Assembly (NCBI RefSeq): GCF_037327425.1
Contig: NZ_CP147846.1
Coordinates: 2,232,001-2,296,000, forward strand
From: Rhodococcus sovatensis
GTDB taxonomy: Bacteria; Actinomycetota; Actinomycetes; Mycobacteriales; Mycobacteriaceae
Length of the DNA: 64,000 nucleotides
Direction: 5' to 3'
Under the pieces are notes generated by a model, which was not told the DNA's origin, searched no databases, and saw nothing but the letters and a program-made list of their open reading frames with translations. The translations under genes were made by a program, and so were the position numbers. Positions 9,677 through 17,744 of the stretch are shown here, piece after piece; within the stretch, counting starts at the first letter, position 1, and every line of letters begins with the position of its first letter.

Positions 9677-9707
9677 AACCGCTGCCGGAACGTGTCCGAC
9701 AGCGGTT
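9677..9707 (-). terminator. Hairpin between yajC and secD
   Basis: An inverted repeat pairs AACCGCTG (9677-9684) with CAGCGGTT (9700-9707), with further pairing inside the loop (CGGA/TCCG). It lies in the 155-bp gap downstream of yajC and upstream of secD. No T-run follows on the minus strand, so it may attenuate or mark an mRNA processing site rather than terminate fully. Confidence 0.4.
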
Positions 9708-9722
9708 GCGGTCATCTTTCGG

Positions 9723-10130
9723 TCACTCTTTGTCTAGGCGACGCGCGCTCTGCTCGACCGTCTCGTCGGCGACGGGCTCAGTATGGCTCTTCTTCTCCAA
9801 CGACGGTCCCGCACCTTCCACACCGGACAGGTCGTCGGGTGCGACGAACTGGTCGACCTCGGTCGACTCGTCGATGTCTGTGGGAAGGACCTCACGTACC
9901 ACGGCACGCGACCACGTGGTGATGATTCCGTCCGCGACCTCGAGGTCGACGGTGTCTTCTTCTACCAGGACTACCCGGGCATACAGTCCGGCGGTCGTCA
10001 CGACCTCGTCGCCGACCTTCAACGAGTTCTGCAACGCCTGAGTGTCGGCAAGGACTCTCTTCTGTTTGCGAACGTTGAGAAACATCGGTACGAGCAGTGC
10101 CACGATCAGCAGCGGAAATAGCAGTTCCAT
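9723..10130 (-). CDS. yajC: Preprotein translocase accessory subunit YajC
   Basis: Small membrane protein of the SecDF-YajC holotranslocon. One N-terminal hydrophobic segment (residues 2-20) is followed by RKQKR, then the conserved LKVGDEVVTTAGLYARV block and a domain ending near residue 85. The C-terminal 45 residues are acidic and variable, as in other actinobacteria. It lies upstream of secD-secF on the same strand. The 128-bp gap to ruvB upstream probably carries its promoter. Confidence 0.94.
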   Translation of the reverse strand: MELLFPLLIVALLVPMFLNVRKQKRVLADTQALQNSLKVGDEVVTTAGLYARVVLVEEDTVDLEVADGIITTWSRAVVREVLPTDIDESTEVDQFVAPDDLSGVEGAGPSLEKKSHTEPVADETVEQSARRLDKE

Positions 10131-10258
10131 CTTGTACGTCAGTCCTAAAATCGTGTCGGTTGGCGTGTCGTCTCGGCAGTGATTAAGTGCCGGGCATTGG
10201 TTCTAGTGTGCCATTACCTCACCGGTGATCTGTCCGGCTCCCGCTGTTTATCAGCAGA

Positions 10259-11335
10259 TTATTCGAATAATCCCTGCTGAGCCTCGTTGGTTCGCACGGA
10301 AATGCCACCTATCGCGAGGTCCGGCGGCGGGACGAGACCGAGATGCGTCCATGCTGCCGCTGTGGCGACACGCCCCCGCGGCGTTCGGGCAACCATCCCC
10401 GCGCGCACCAGAAACGGTTCGCAGACTTCCTCTACCGTCGCCGGCTCTTCGCCGACCGCTACCGCGAGAGTCGATACTCCGACGGGCCCACCGCCGAAGC
10501 TTCTGATCAAGGCGCTCAGAACAGCCCGGTCCAAGCGGTCCAGACCGAGTTGATCCACGTCGTAGACCACGAGTGCCTCCTGCGCGGTCTGCTTCGTCAC
10601 CGTTCCGTCGCCGCGAACCTCGGCGTAGTCGCGGACTCTGCGGAGGAGACGGTTTGCGATCCGAGGAGTGCCACGCGACCGTCCGGCGATCTCGGCGCAG
10701 CCTTCCTTGTCGATGGGGACGCCCAGAATCCCGGCCGAACGCAGCAGGATCTTCTCCAGCTCCTCGGGCTCGTAGAAATCCATGTGCGCGACGAACCCGA
10801 AGCGATCACGCAGCGGTCCGGTGAGGGCACCGGACCTCGTGGTGGCTCCGACGAGAGTGAAGGGAGCGACCTCGAGCGGAATCGACGTAGCACCCGGTCC
10901 CTTCCCCACGACCACGTCGACCCGAAAGTCCTCCATGGCCAGGTAGAGCATTTCCTCAGCCGGGCGTGCGATTCGATGGATCTCATCGATGAACAGCACG
11001 TCACCCTCGACCAGATTGCTGAGCATCGCCGCGAGATCCCCGGCGCGCTCGAGGGCGGGTCCCGACGTGAGCCGCAGCGACGTGTTGAGCTCTTGAGCGA
11101 TGATCATGGCCATCGACGTTTTGCCCAGGCCTGGCGGGCCGGACATCAGGATGTGATCGGGAGTGCTGCCCCGCAGCTTGGCTCCGGTCAGGACGAGCTG
11201 GAGTTGCTCTCGCACTCGAGGTTGCCCGATGAAGTCGGTCAACGACTTCGGCCGCAGACTCGTCTCGACGTCGCCGTCGTCCGAGATCATCTCGGCGCTC
11301 AACTGCGATTCCTCGGACTCTGCGGCGTCGCTCAC
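10259..11335 (-). CDS. ruvB: Holliday junction branch-migration ATPase RuvB
   Basis: AAA+ motor that drives branch migration with RuvA during recombinational repair. Walker A GPPGLGKT lies at 66-73, Walker B FIDEIHR near 118-124, sensor 1 in VGATTRSG, the arginine finger in the PLRDRFG region and a winged-helix C-terminus ending in PRGRVATAAAW. Length 358 aa is normal. Its ATG overlaps the ruvA stop by four bases; order ruvC-ruvA-ruvB with tight overlaps indicates one operon. Confidence 0.98.
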   Translation of the reverse strand: MSDAAESEESQLSAEMISDDGDVETSLRPKSLTDFIGQPRVREQLQLVLTGAKLRGSTPDHILMSGPPGLGKTSMAMIIAQELNTSLRLTSGPALERAGDLAAMLSNLVEGDVLFIDEIHRIARPAEEMLYLAMEDFRVDVVVGKGPGATSIPLEVAPFTLVGATTRSGALTGPLRDRFGFVAHMDFYEPEELEKILLRSAGILGVPIDKEGCAEIAGRSRGTPRIANRLLRRVRDYAEVRGDGTVTKQTAQEALVVYDVDQLGLDRLDRAVLSALIRSFGGGPVGVSTLAVAVGEEPATVEEVCEPFLVRAGMVARTPRGRVATAAAWTHLGLVPPPDLAIGGISVRTNEAQQGLFE

Positions 11336-11940
11336 TTGCTCTTACCCAGAGAGGCGAGGGCCGACCGCAACGCTGCCGAGGTGGTCGCGTCCGGCTGAGC
11401 GGCCAGAACTGCATCCGTGGCATCCTCGGCCTGCTTGGGCGGGAAGCCGAGACCAGTGAGCGCGTCGACGATCTGGTCGCGAACCGGGTTCCCACCGGTC
11501 GAACCCGATGGAAGAGACATCGCGCCTGATCCGCCGACAATGGCGTCGACCTTGTCTCTGAGTTCGACGATCATGCGCTCGGCTCCGCGCTTGCCGATGC
11601 CGGGCACTCGCGTCAGGGCGGTGATGTTGCTGTCCGCGAGGGCAGTGCGCAGCGCATGGGGGTCGAGTACCGCCAACGTTGCCATCGCGATTCGTGGACC
11701 GACGCCGGACACCGTCAACAGCAGCGAGAACAAATCCCTCGACTCACTGTCCTCGAACCCGTACAAAGTCATCGAGTCCTCACGCACGATCATCGTCGTC
11801 AGGAGCCTCGACTCCGAACCGCGAGTGAGTGTTCCGAGCGTCACCGGTGTCGCGTTGACTCGGTAGCCGACTCCCGACGCTTCGAGAACGGCGTGGTCGA
11901 GGGCAATCTCGAGGACTTCCCCGCGAATCGACGCAATCAT
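11332..11940 (-). CDS. ruvA: Holliday junction DNA-binding protein RuvA
   Basis: Binds four-way junctions as a tetramer and loads RuvB. The 202-aa product begins MIASIRGEV and has the OB-fold N-terminal domain, two helix-hairpin-helix motifs (SGVGPRIAMATL and VPGIGKRGAERMI) and a C-terminal domain that contacts RuvB (ALTGLGFPPKQAEDA). ATG at 11940 is set by homology and by the 4-bp ATGA overlap with the ruvC stop; the longer frame to 12111 lies within ruvC. Confidence 0.98.
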   Translation of the reverse strand: MIASIRGEVLEIALDHAVLEASGVGYRVNATPVTLGTLTRGSESRLLTTMIVREDSMTLYGFEDSESRDLFSLLLTVSGVGPRIAMATLAVLDPHALRTALADSNITALTRVPGIGKRGAERMIVELRDKVDAIVGGSGAMSLPSGSTGGNPVRDQIVDALTGLGFPPKQAEDATDAVLAAQPDATTSAALRSALASLGKSK

Positions 11941-12566
11941 CGGGCGCCCGCCTCTTTCCTTGCTTTCAGCTTGGTGGCGCTGTCGAGCTTCTTCGCTGCA
12001 GCAGCCCTGGTCTTGCGTTCCTCGGCCAGACGCGCCTCGTACTTCCGCTTCTGCTCTGCGGCCATCGCCTCGGCCTGGGCCATTCTGGCGATCATGGGAG
12101 CACGCCAGCAATGGCAGATTCCCAGCGCCAGCGCGTCGGCAGCGTCCGCGGGAGTCGGCGCCGTCTGCAAACCGAGAATGCGCATCACCATCGCGGTGAC
12201 CTGAGCCTTGTCGGCACTACCGTTTCCGGTGACAGCCGCCTTCACCTCACTCGGGGTGTGAAAACACACGTCTATCCCCCGGCGGGCCGCCGCAAGGGCG
12301 ATGACTCCGCCCGCTTGCGCGGTTCCCATCGCGGTTCGAACGTTGTGCTGAGCGAATACTCGCTCGATGGCAACGACATCCGGCCGATGGGTGTCCAGCC
12401 AGTACTCCGCTGCTTCCGCGATCCGCAACAACCGCTGCGCGAGGTCCATGTCAGCGGGCGTTCGAACCACGTCCACATCGAGTGCGATGACGCTGCGCCC
12501 TGCCCCGCCCTCGATCAAGCTCAACCCACACCGGGTCAAGCCGGGATCGACGCCCATGACGCGCAC
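11937..12566 (-). CDS. ruvC: Crossover junction endodeoxyribonuclease RuvC
   Basis: Resolves Holliday junctions by paired nicks. The RNase-H-like fold starts VMGVDPGLTRCG with the first catalytic Asp; later acidic residues fall in AIERVF and in PADAADALALAICHC-type sequence near 140-155. A Lys/Ala/Glu-rich tail of about 40 residues follows the catalytic domain. Start: GTG at 12566 has GGAAGG about 7 bp upstream and matches mycobacterial RuvC; an in-frame GTG at 12575 would add three residues and cannot be excluded. Confidence 0.96.
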   Translation of the reverse strand: MRVMGVDPGLTRCGLSLIEGGAGRSVIALDVDVVRTPADMDLAQRLLRIAEAAEYWLDTHRPDVVAIERVFAQHNVRTAMGTAQAGGVIALAAARRGIDVCFHTPSEVKAAVTGNGSADKAQVTAMVMRILGLQTAPTPADAADALALGICHCWRAPMIARMAQAEAMAAEQKRKYEARLAEERKTRAAAAKKLDSATKLKARKEAGAR

Positions 12567-12658
12567 TGTTGCCACCTTCCGCTTACGAACTGTTGTTCGA
12601 TAGCGTAGCGGAGGACTACCGCGGCTGGCGGCTGCGACACCCGCTCGACGGATCGGTG

Positions 12659-13414
12659 TCAGTCTTCTTCGAGCTCGGCCAGTACCTCATCGGACAGTTC
12701 GACGTTGGAGTACACGTTCTGCACGTCGTCACTGTCTTCGAGAGCGTCGATGAGCTTGAACACCTTGCGTGCGCCGTCGGCGTCGACCGGCACGCTGACC
12801 GAAGCCTGGAAGCTCGCCTCGGCGGAGTCGTAGTCGATGCCCGCCTCCTGCAGCGCCGAACGCACTGCGACGAGATCGGTGGGCTCGCTGACGATCTCGA
12901 ATGTGTCGCCGTTGTCGGTGATTTCCTCGGCGCCCGCGTCGAGCACTGCCATCAGGACGTCGTCTTCGCTCTGACCGTTCTTCTCCAGGGTGACCAGTCC
13001 CTTGCGCGAGAACAGGTAGGACACCGATCCCGGATCGGCCATGTTGCCGCCGTTACGGGTCATCGCAACGCGCACTTCACCGGCTGCACGATTACGGTTG
13101 TCCGTCAGACACTCGATCAGTACTGCCACGCCGTTGGGTCCATAGCCCTCGTACATGATCGTCTGCCAGTCGGCGCCACCGGTTTCTTCACCGGCGCCGC
13201 GCTTGCGGGCCCGCTCGATGTTGTCGATGGGCACCGAGGTCTTCTTCGCCTTCTGAATGGCGTCGAACAACGTCGGATTTCCCGTCGGATCGCCACCACC
13301 GGTACGGGCCGCCACCTCGATGTTCTTGATGAGTTTGGCGAACGACTTGCCGCGCCTGGCGTCGATCACCGCCTTCTTGTGCTTGGTGGTGGCCCATTTG
13401 GAGTGGCCGCTCAT
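12659..13414 (-). CDS. YebC/PmpR family regulator
   Basis: Member of the YebC/PmpR family. Some members bind DNA as regulators and others (YebC2-type) help ribosomes at proline-rich stretches; which role applies here cannot be told. The 251-aa product starts MSGHSKWATTKHKK, the universal family signature, and shows the internal blocks YEGYGPNGVA and GGNMADPGSVSYLF. ATG at 13414 has an AAAGGGGC run upstream. It lies between pdxT and ruvC as in mycobacteria. Confidence 0.94.
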   Translation of the reverse strand: MSGHSKWATTKHKKAVIDARRGKSFAKLIKNIEVAARTGGGDPTGNPTLFDAIQKAKKTSVPIDNIERARKRGAGEETGGADWQTIMYEGYGPNGVAVLIECLTDNRNRAAGEVRVAMTRNGGNMADPGSVSYLFSRKGLVTLEKNGQSEDDVLMAVLDAGAEEITDNGDTFEIVSEPTDLVAVRSALQEAGIDYDSAEASFQASVSVPVDADGARKVFKLIDALEDSDDVQNVYSNVELSDEVLAELEED

Positions 13415-13514
13415 GCGATGGAGCCCCTTTCGTACATACAACAAGTGTTCGTAGTTTACGCGTGCGTTGCGGTGGTCGACTCCAGATGGCTCGACCACGC
13501 TCGAAATAGAGGTG

Positions 13515-14117
13515 TTACGCCGCCCGAACCAGGTTCACGAACTGCTGATGAACACGTCGATCACCGGTCACCTCGGGATGGAAACTCGTGGCCATGACCA
13601 CGCCCTGCCTGACGGCAACGACCTTGCCTGCTGCAGGGCCCGCCGGAACCACCGCAAGTACCTCGACGTCGTCTCCGACTCGTTCGACCCATGGAGCGCG
13701 AATGAACACTGCTCGCACAGCATCACCGTCGATCCCGGCGAACTCGAGATCCGTTTCGAACGAGTCGACCTGACGACCGAACGCGTTGCGCCGGACGGTG
13801 ATGTCGAGTCCGTCGAGATGCTGCGCGTCCGGCCGGGTGTCGAGCACCTCGGTGGCGAGCAGAATCATGCCTGCACACGAACCGTAGGCCGGTAGGCCGT
13901 CCTTCAGTCGCGCGCGCAGCGGCTCGAGCAAATCGAATACCGACAGCAAGTTGCTCATGGTGGTCGACTCCCCGCCGGGAATGACGAGTCCATCCACCGC
14001 ATCCAGTTCGGACGGGCGTCGCACGGTGACTCCGGTCGCGCCGCTCGCCGTCAGTGCGTCCAAGTGTTCGCGGACGTCACCCTGCAGCGCAAGGACACCG
14101 ATAGTCGGGCCACTCAT
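13515..14117 (-). CDS. pdxT: Pyridoxal 5'-phosphate synthase glutaminase subunit
   Basis: Class I glutaminase that releases ammonia from glutamine and channels it to PdxS for vitamin B6 synthesis. The catalytic triad is visible: Cys81 in GSCAGM, and His and Glu in the C-terminal SFHPEVTGD. The motif GLVIPGGESTT near 43-53 is diagnostic. Its ATG overlaps the tesB stop by four bases. Its partner pdxS is about 1.5 kb away, on the other side of tesB and an opposite-strand gene, so the two subunits may not share one transcript. Confidence 0.97.
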   Translation of the reverse strand: MSGPTIGVLALQGDVREHLDALTASGATGVTVRRPSELDAVDGLVIPGGESTTMSNLLSVFDLLEPLRARLKDGLPAYGSCAGMILLATEVLDTRPDAQHLDGLDITVRRNAFGRQVDSFETDLEFAGIDGDAVRAVFIRAPWVERVGDDVEVLAVVPAGPAAGKVVAVRQGVVMATSFHPEVTGDRRVHQQFVNLVRAA

Positions 14118-14965
14118 TTGGGGGCGAACGGATCGGTGATCGTTTTAGACGTATCGCGCTCGATGCGCATGAGTCCTTCCTGCACGACTGCCGCGACCAT
14201 TCGCCCCTGTCTGTCGAAGATTCTTCCCTGCGCCAGTGCTCGACCGAAATCGGCGGACGGCGACGTCTGGTCGTACAGCAACCACTCGTCCGCACGGAAT
14301 GGCCGCAGGAACCACAGCGCGTGATCGAGTGACGCCGTCTGCGTGACGACGTCGCGATGGGGAACTTTCGCCGAACCGATCAGCGTCATGTCAGACATGT
14401 ACGCGAGGGTGCACACGTGAAACACCTGACTGTCCGGAAGGTGATCCCGGTACCGGAACCACACTCGCTGCTGCGCGGCGAAACTCGCGTGCTTCTCGGT
14501 CTGATCGTCCGGGATCCTGCGTATGTCCCACTCTTTCCACTCTTCGTAGAACGAATTGTCGAAGTTGGGAAGATCGCGTGGATCAGGGAGGGACTCGGGT
14601 TCGACGACGCGCGGCATCGTGTCCTGGTGCGAAATCCCGGAATCTTCGACGTGGAACGACGCGGACATGGTGAAGATCGCCTTTCCGTCCTGGATGCCGG
14701 TCACTCGCCGAGTACAGAACGAACGACCGTCGCGGATCCTCTCGACCATGTAGACCGTCGGTTCGGTCGGATTGCCGGGCCGGATGAAGTAGCCGTGCAG
14801 CGAATGCACCCGATACTGCTCGTCGACGGTGTTGACAGCGGATGCCAAAGCTTGGCCGGCGACTTGGCCGCCGAACGTCCGTTGCAACAGACTCGGGAAC
14901 GTCCGACCACGAAAGATGTCGTTCTCTATGCGCTCGAGTTCGAGAATGTCCTCGATACTGGCCAT
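14114..14965 (-). CDS. tesB: Acyl-CoA thioesterase II
   Basis: Hydrolyses acyl-CoA esters to free fatty acid and CoA. The 283-aa product has the double-hotdog TesB layout: LLQRTFGGQVAGQALASA in the first half and SLDHALWFLRPFRADEWLLYD with the catalytic Asp region in the second, ending in TQ/ASLDH and QGRIFDRQGRMVAAVVQEGLMR. It is translationally coupled to pdxT (ATGA overlap), an arrangement also found in mycobacteria. The ATG at 14965 has AGAAAGGTGACC just upstream. Confidence 0.95.
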   Translation of the reverse strand: MASIEDILELERIENDIFRGRTFPSLLQRTFGGQVAGQALASAVNTVDEQYRVHSLHGYFIRPGNPTEPTVYMVERIRDGRSFCTRRVTGIQDGKAIFTMSASFHVEDSGISHQDTMPRVVEPESLPDPRDLPNFDNSFYEEWKEWDIRRIPDDQTEKHASFAAQQRVWFRYRDHLPDSQVFHVCTLAYMSDMTLIGSAKVPHRDVVTQTASLDHALWFLRPFRADEWLLYDQTSPSADFGRALAQGRIFDRQGRMVAAVVQEGLMRIERDTSKTITDPFAPK

Positions 14966-14989
14966 TGGTCACCTTTCTCGTCACTGCTG

Positions 14990-15661
14990 GTGAAGGCTAA
15001 CAAGCCAGTCGGCAGGCAAGATGGGCTGGTGCCCCACCACGATTCTTCGGCCGCTGCTCCGATATTTCCCGACCTGCTCGTGGCGAGGATCTGCGATCGA
15101 ATTCCACTCGGCCGTCGGGCAATCGGTGTGGTCGACGGCGCGGACGCCGCCGAGCCCGTCGCGTTCGCTCATCGGATCCGCGAACGAGTTCGATCATCCG
15201 GACGTTCCTGTGACGTAATCGACCTTCACGACTATGTACGCCCCGCGTCACTGCGATTCGAATACTCGAGAAACGACGAATTGACCTACAGGACAGCATG
15301 GTTCGACTTCGATGCCGTCGAACGCGAAGTGGTGGGCCCGCTGCGCGCCGGTGGCCGAGGCCGCTATCTTCCCCGGCTCTGGGACGAAGCGACCGATCGC
15401 TCAGCGCGCGCTCGACTCGTCGACGCGGCTTCGGATCAAGTACTCGTAATCGCGGGGCCGACGATCCTCGGCCGTATCGACGACGCCGCGGTGACCGTCC
15501 ACCTGAAGCTGAGTGAAGGCGCGCTCCGCAGACGAACACCGGCCGCGTCGAGCTGGACGATCCAGCCGATCCTCACCTACTACGCCGACATCGAGGTCCA
15601 GCCCGACTTCACCGTTCGGTGGGACCACCCGGACAAACCCGCGGTGCTCGCCCGCAGATAA
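14990..15661 (+). CDS. Nucleoside kinase-like protein with degenerate P-loop
   Basis: Resembles uridine-kinase-type P-loop proteins of actinobacteria, which phosphorylate nucleosides, but the loop here reads VVDGADAAEPVAFAHRI: the Gly-Lys-Ser/Thr that binds ATP phosphate is missing. Downstream family-like parts remain: a DLHDYVRP segment, TAWFDFDAVEREVVGPL and VLVIAGPTILG. It may be inactive or regulatory. The start is uncertain: GTG 14990 or GTG 15029, neither with a strong ribosome site. It is divergent from tesB and converges on pdxS with a 10-bp gap, interrupting the pdxS-tesB-pdxT run. The longer plus frame from 14357 overlaps tesB and is not used. Confidence 0.6.
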   Translation: MKANKPVGRQDGLVPHHDSSAAAPIFPDLLVARICDRIPLGRRAIGVVDGADAAEPVAFAHRIRERVRSSGRSCDVIDLHDYVRPASLRFEYSRNDELTYRTAWFDFDAVEREVVGPLRAGGRGRYLPRLWDEATDRSARARLVDAASDQVLVIAGPTILGRIDDAAVTVHLKLSEGALRRRTPAASSWTIQPILTYYADIEVQPDFTVRWDHPDKPAVLARR

Positions 15662-15671
15662 GCCCGACGGG

Positions 15672-16613
15672 TCACCAACCGCGCTCGGCGAGCCGGTGAC
15701 CGACGGGGAGATCGTCGACGTTGATACCGACCATCGCCTCGCCGAGCCCGCGGGAGATCTTGGCGAGCACGTCAGGATCGTCGTGGAACGTCGTGGCCTT
15801 CACGATGGCCTCGGCGCGTTCCTTCGGGTTGCCGGACTTGAAGATTCCGGATCCGACGAAGACGCCTTCCGCACCGAGTTGCATCATCATCGCTGCGTCT
15901 GCCGGCGTCGCGATGCCGCCCGCGGTGAACAACGTGACCGGGAGCTTGCCGGCGCGAGCAACCTCGACGACGAGGTCGTACGGTGCCTGAAGTTCTTTGG
16001 CAGCGACGTACAACTCGTCTTCGGGGAGCGAAGTCAGACGACGGATTTCGTCGCGAATCTTGCGCATGTGTGTCGTCGCGTTCGAGACGTCGCCCGTTCC
16101 TGCCTCACCCTTCGACCTGATCATCGCGGCACCTTCGGTGATGCGACGCAGTGCCTCCCCGAGGTTGGTGGCACCACAGACGAACGGAACGGTGAAGTTC
16201 CACTTGTCGATGTGGTTGGCGTAGTCGGCTGGTGTCAGCACCTCGGACTCGTCCACGTAGTCGACCCCGAGACTCTGCAGGATCTGAGCCTCGACGAAGT
16301 GACCGATTCGAGCCTTGGCCATGACCGGGATGGATACCGCGGCGATGATGCTGTCGATCATGTCCGGATCGCTCATCCGCGAGACCCCGCCTTGCGCGCG
16401 GATGTCTGCGGGAACCCGTTCGAGCGCCATGACGGCGACGGCGCCTGCGTCCTCGGCGATCTTCGCCTGATCGGCGGTGACCACATCCATGATCACGCCG
16501 CCCTTGAGCATCTCGGCCATGCCGCGCTTGACCCGAGCTGTTCCTCTTCCGAATCCTTCCGATGCACCGCTACTGTCGGAAGCTTGTGATGCGGGCACGA
16601 TGGGGCTGGTCAC
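15672..16613 (-). CDS. pdxS: Pyridoxal 5'-phosphate synthase lyase subunit
   Basis: Builds PLP from ribose 5-phosphate, glyceraldehyde 3-phosphate and ammonia supplied by PdxT. The 313-aa TIM-barrel protein is highly conserved: KRGMAEMLKGGVIMDVV with the first active-site Lys nearby, MALERVPADIRAQGGVSRM, and the phosphate-binding GVFVGSGIFKS. A Ser/Gly-rich N-terminal stretch of about 25 residues precedes the conserved core. Its end converges on the kinase-like gene 10 bp away with no room for a separate terminator. Confidence 0.97.
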   Translation of the reverse strand: MTSPIVPASQASDSSGASEGFGRGTARVKRGMAEMLKGGVIMDVVTADQAKIAEDAGAVAVMALERVPADIRAQGGVSRMSDPDMIDSIIAAVSIPVMAKARIGHFVEAQILQSLGVDYVDESEVLTPADYANHIDKWNFTVPFVCGATNLGEALRRITEGAAMIRSKGEAGTGDVSNATTHMRKIRDEIRRLTSLPEDELYVAAKELQAPYDLVVEVARAGKLPVTLFTAGGIATPADAAMMMQLGAEGVFVGSGIFKSGNPKERAEAIVKATTFHDDPDVLAKISRGLGEAMVGINVDDLPVGHRLAERGW

Positions 16614-16718
16614 AGCGAACTCCTGGGGTGTGGGGACAGTCTGGCTCCTTTGGAGCGCGCTCGATGATAGGCCGAACTGGCGCTTGTTCCCATAGCCAGT
16701 CCGAGAGTGCTGGACCTT

Positions 16719-17744
16719 TCAGCGGATAGCGCGCACATCCGGCTCAACGCGACGAGCCAGCACGATGTTCACTTCGTCCAGCAACTCCGCGAGATCCTGC
16801 GGATACACGGTTTCTCCGGTCGAGGAGAGGGATCGGATGTCATCTTCCGTGCACCACCGATACCCAGTCACCGTTCGTCGTTCCAGATCGGTGAACCCCG
16901 CGTGCTCGGGTTCGAACTCCTGAGTGCGGTACGCGAAGAACAGTTCCTCGGACCGCAGCAACGTTCCGTTGAACGGAAAGGTCACCACCCGCCTCCATAG
17001 CGGGCCCTTCAGATCCGCCGCGGCCACCGTCAGTCCTGTTTCTTCGAGCACCTCCCGCACTGCCGCTTCGCGCAGATTCTCACCCGATTCCACGGCACCG
17101 CCGATAGTGAACCAGAAGTAGACATCGGGAACGGCGGGGTCGTGTCCGCGCAGCAACAGCACCCTGCCCCGCTCGTCGAGAAGGACGACACGCGAAGAGG
17201 TGCGCTGAACTGCGCGCCCCTCGTGTCCGAACGTCTCGGACGCCGAGCGCTCGGCGATCTCGAAGTAGGTGGGCAACTGCGCGGTTCCACCGAGGTGAAG
17301 CAGCCGCACGGGCGCCGTCGTCCGAAGCGCGAGGGTGTCACGTACCGCGTCGTTGTGGAATCGTCGCGCGATCAGCACACGCGCTTCCGCGTCGGCGAGC
17401 TCGGCGACGAGCCTGGGAGGTAGGTCGGCTGGGTCGAGCGCTGCCAACGCCACCGACACCGCGTTCTCCGCTACTTCACGATGTGCACGGTCGGCTCGCT
17501 CCGCTGTGTCCGCCAGCGCGGCGAGCCGTCGACTCTCCTCGAGACTGCTGCGTGTCGCGGCAGACACCGCACGGGCAACGACAGCGCGCCTGGCCAACGC
17601 CGAATCGAGAGACTGCCAGGCCAGATCCGATCGGACGTGCAACCGATCGAGTCGATTCGCCGTTGCATAGGCCCACAGACCGATCACCAGGACCAGAACG
17701 GCCACGACACCGACGACAAGAATGGTCAGAGCAGACAACGTCAT
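16719..17744 (-). CDS. Membrane-anchored LemA-like/Nudix hydrolase fusion
   Basis: Probably hydrolyses a nucleoside-diphosphate-linked substrate (Nudix) at the membrane. Residues 5-27 form one membrane segment; 30-150 is a helical LemA-like region (ANRLDRLHVRSDLAWQSLD, then RRFHNDAVRD); 180-335 is the Nudix domain with a complete box, G216-x5-E222-x7-R230-E231-V-L-E234-E235-x-G237. The membrane domain suggests the Nudix part faces the cytoplasm. It starts on the last base of the pimA stop (TGATG), so it is the tail gene of the PIM-lipid operon, as Rv2609c is in mycobacteria. Substrate unknown. Confidence 0.85.
   Translation of the reverse strand: MTLSALTILVVGVVAVLVLVIGLWAYATANRLDRLHVRSDLAWQSLDSALARRAVVARAVSAATRSSLEESRRLAALADTAERADRAHREVAENAVSVALAALDPADLPPRLVAELADAEARVLIARRFHNDAVRDTLALRTTAPVRLLHLGGTAQLPTYFEIAERSASETFGHEGRAVQRTSSRVVLLDERGRVLLLRGHDPAVPDVYFWFTIGGAVESGENLREAAVREVLEETGLTVAAADLKGPLWRRVVTFPFNGTLLRSEELFFAYRTQEFEPEHAGFTDLERRTVTGYRWCTEDDIRSLSSTGETVYPQDLAELLDEVNIVLARRVEPDVRAIR

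Noticed and set aside
14357..14989. N-terminal extension of the kinase-like plus-strand gene
   Set aside because: Lies antisense to tesB; similarity to the kinase-like family begins only after about 14990.
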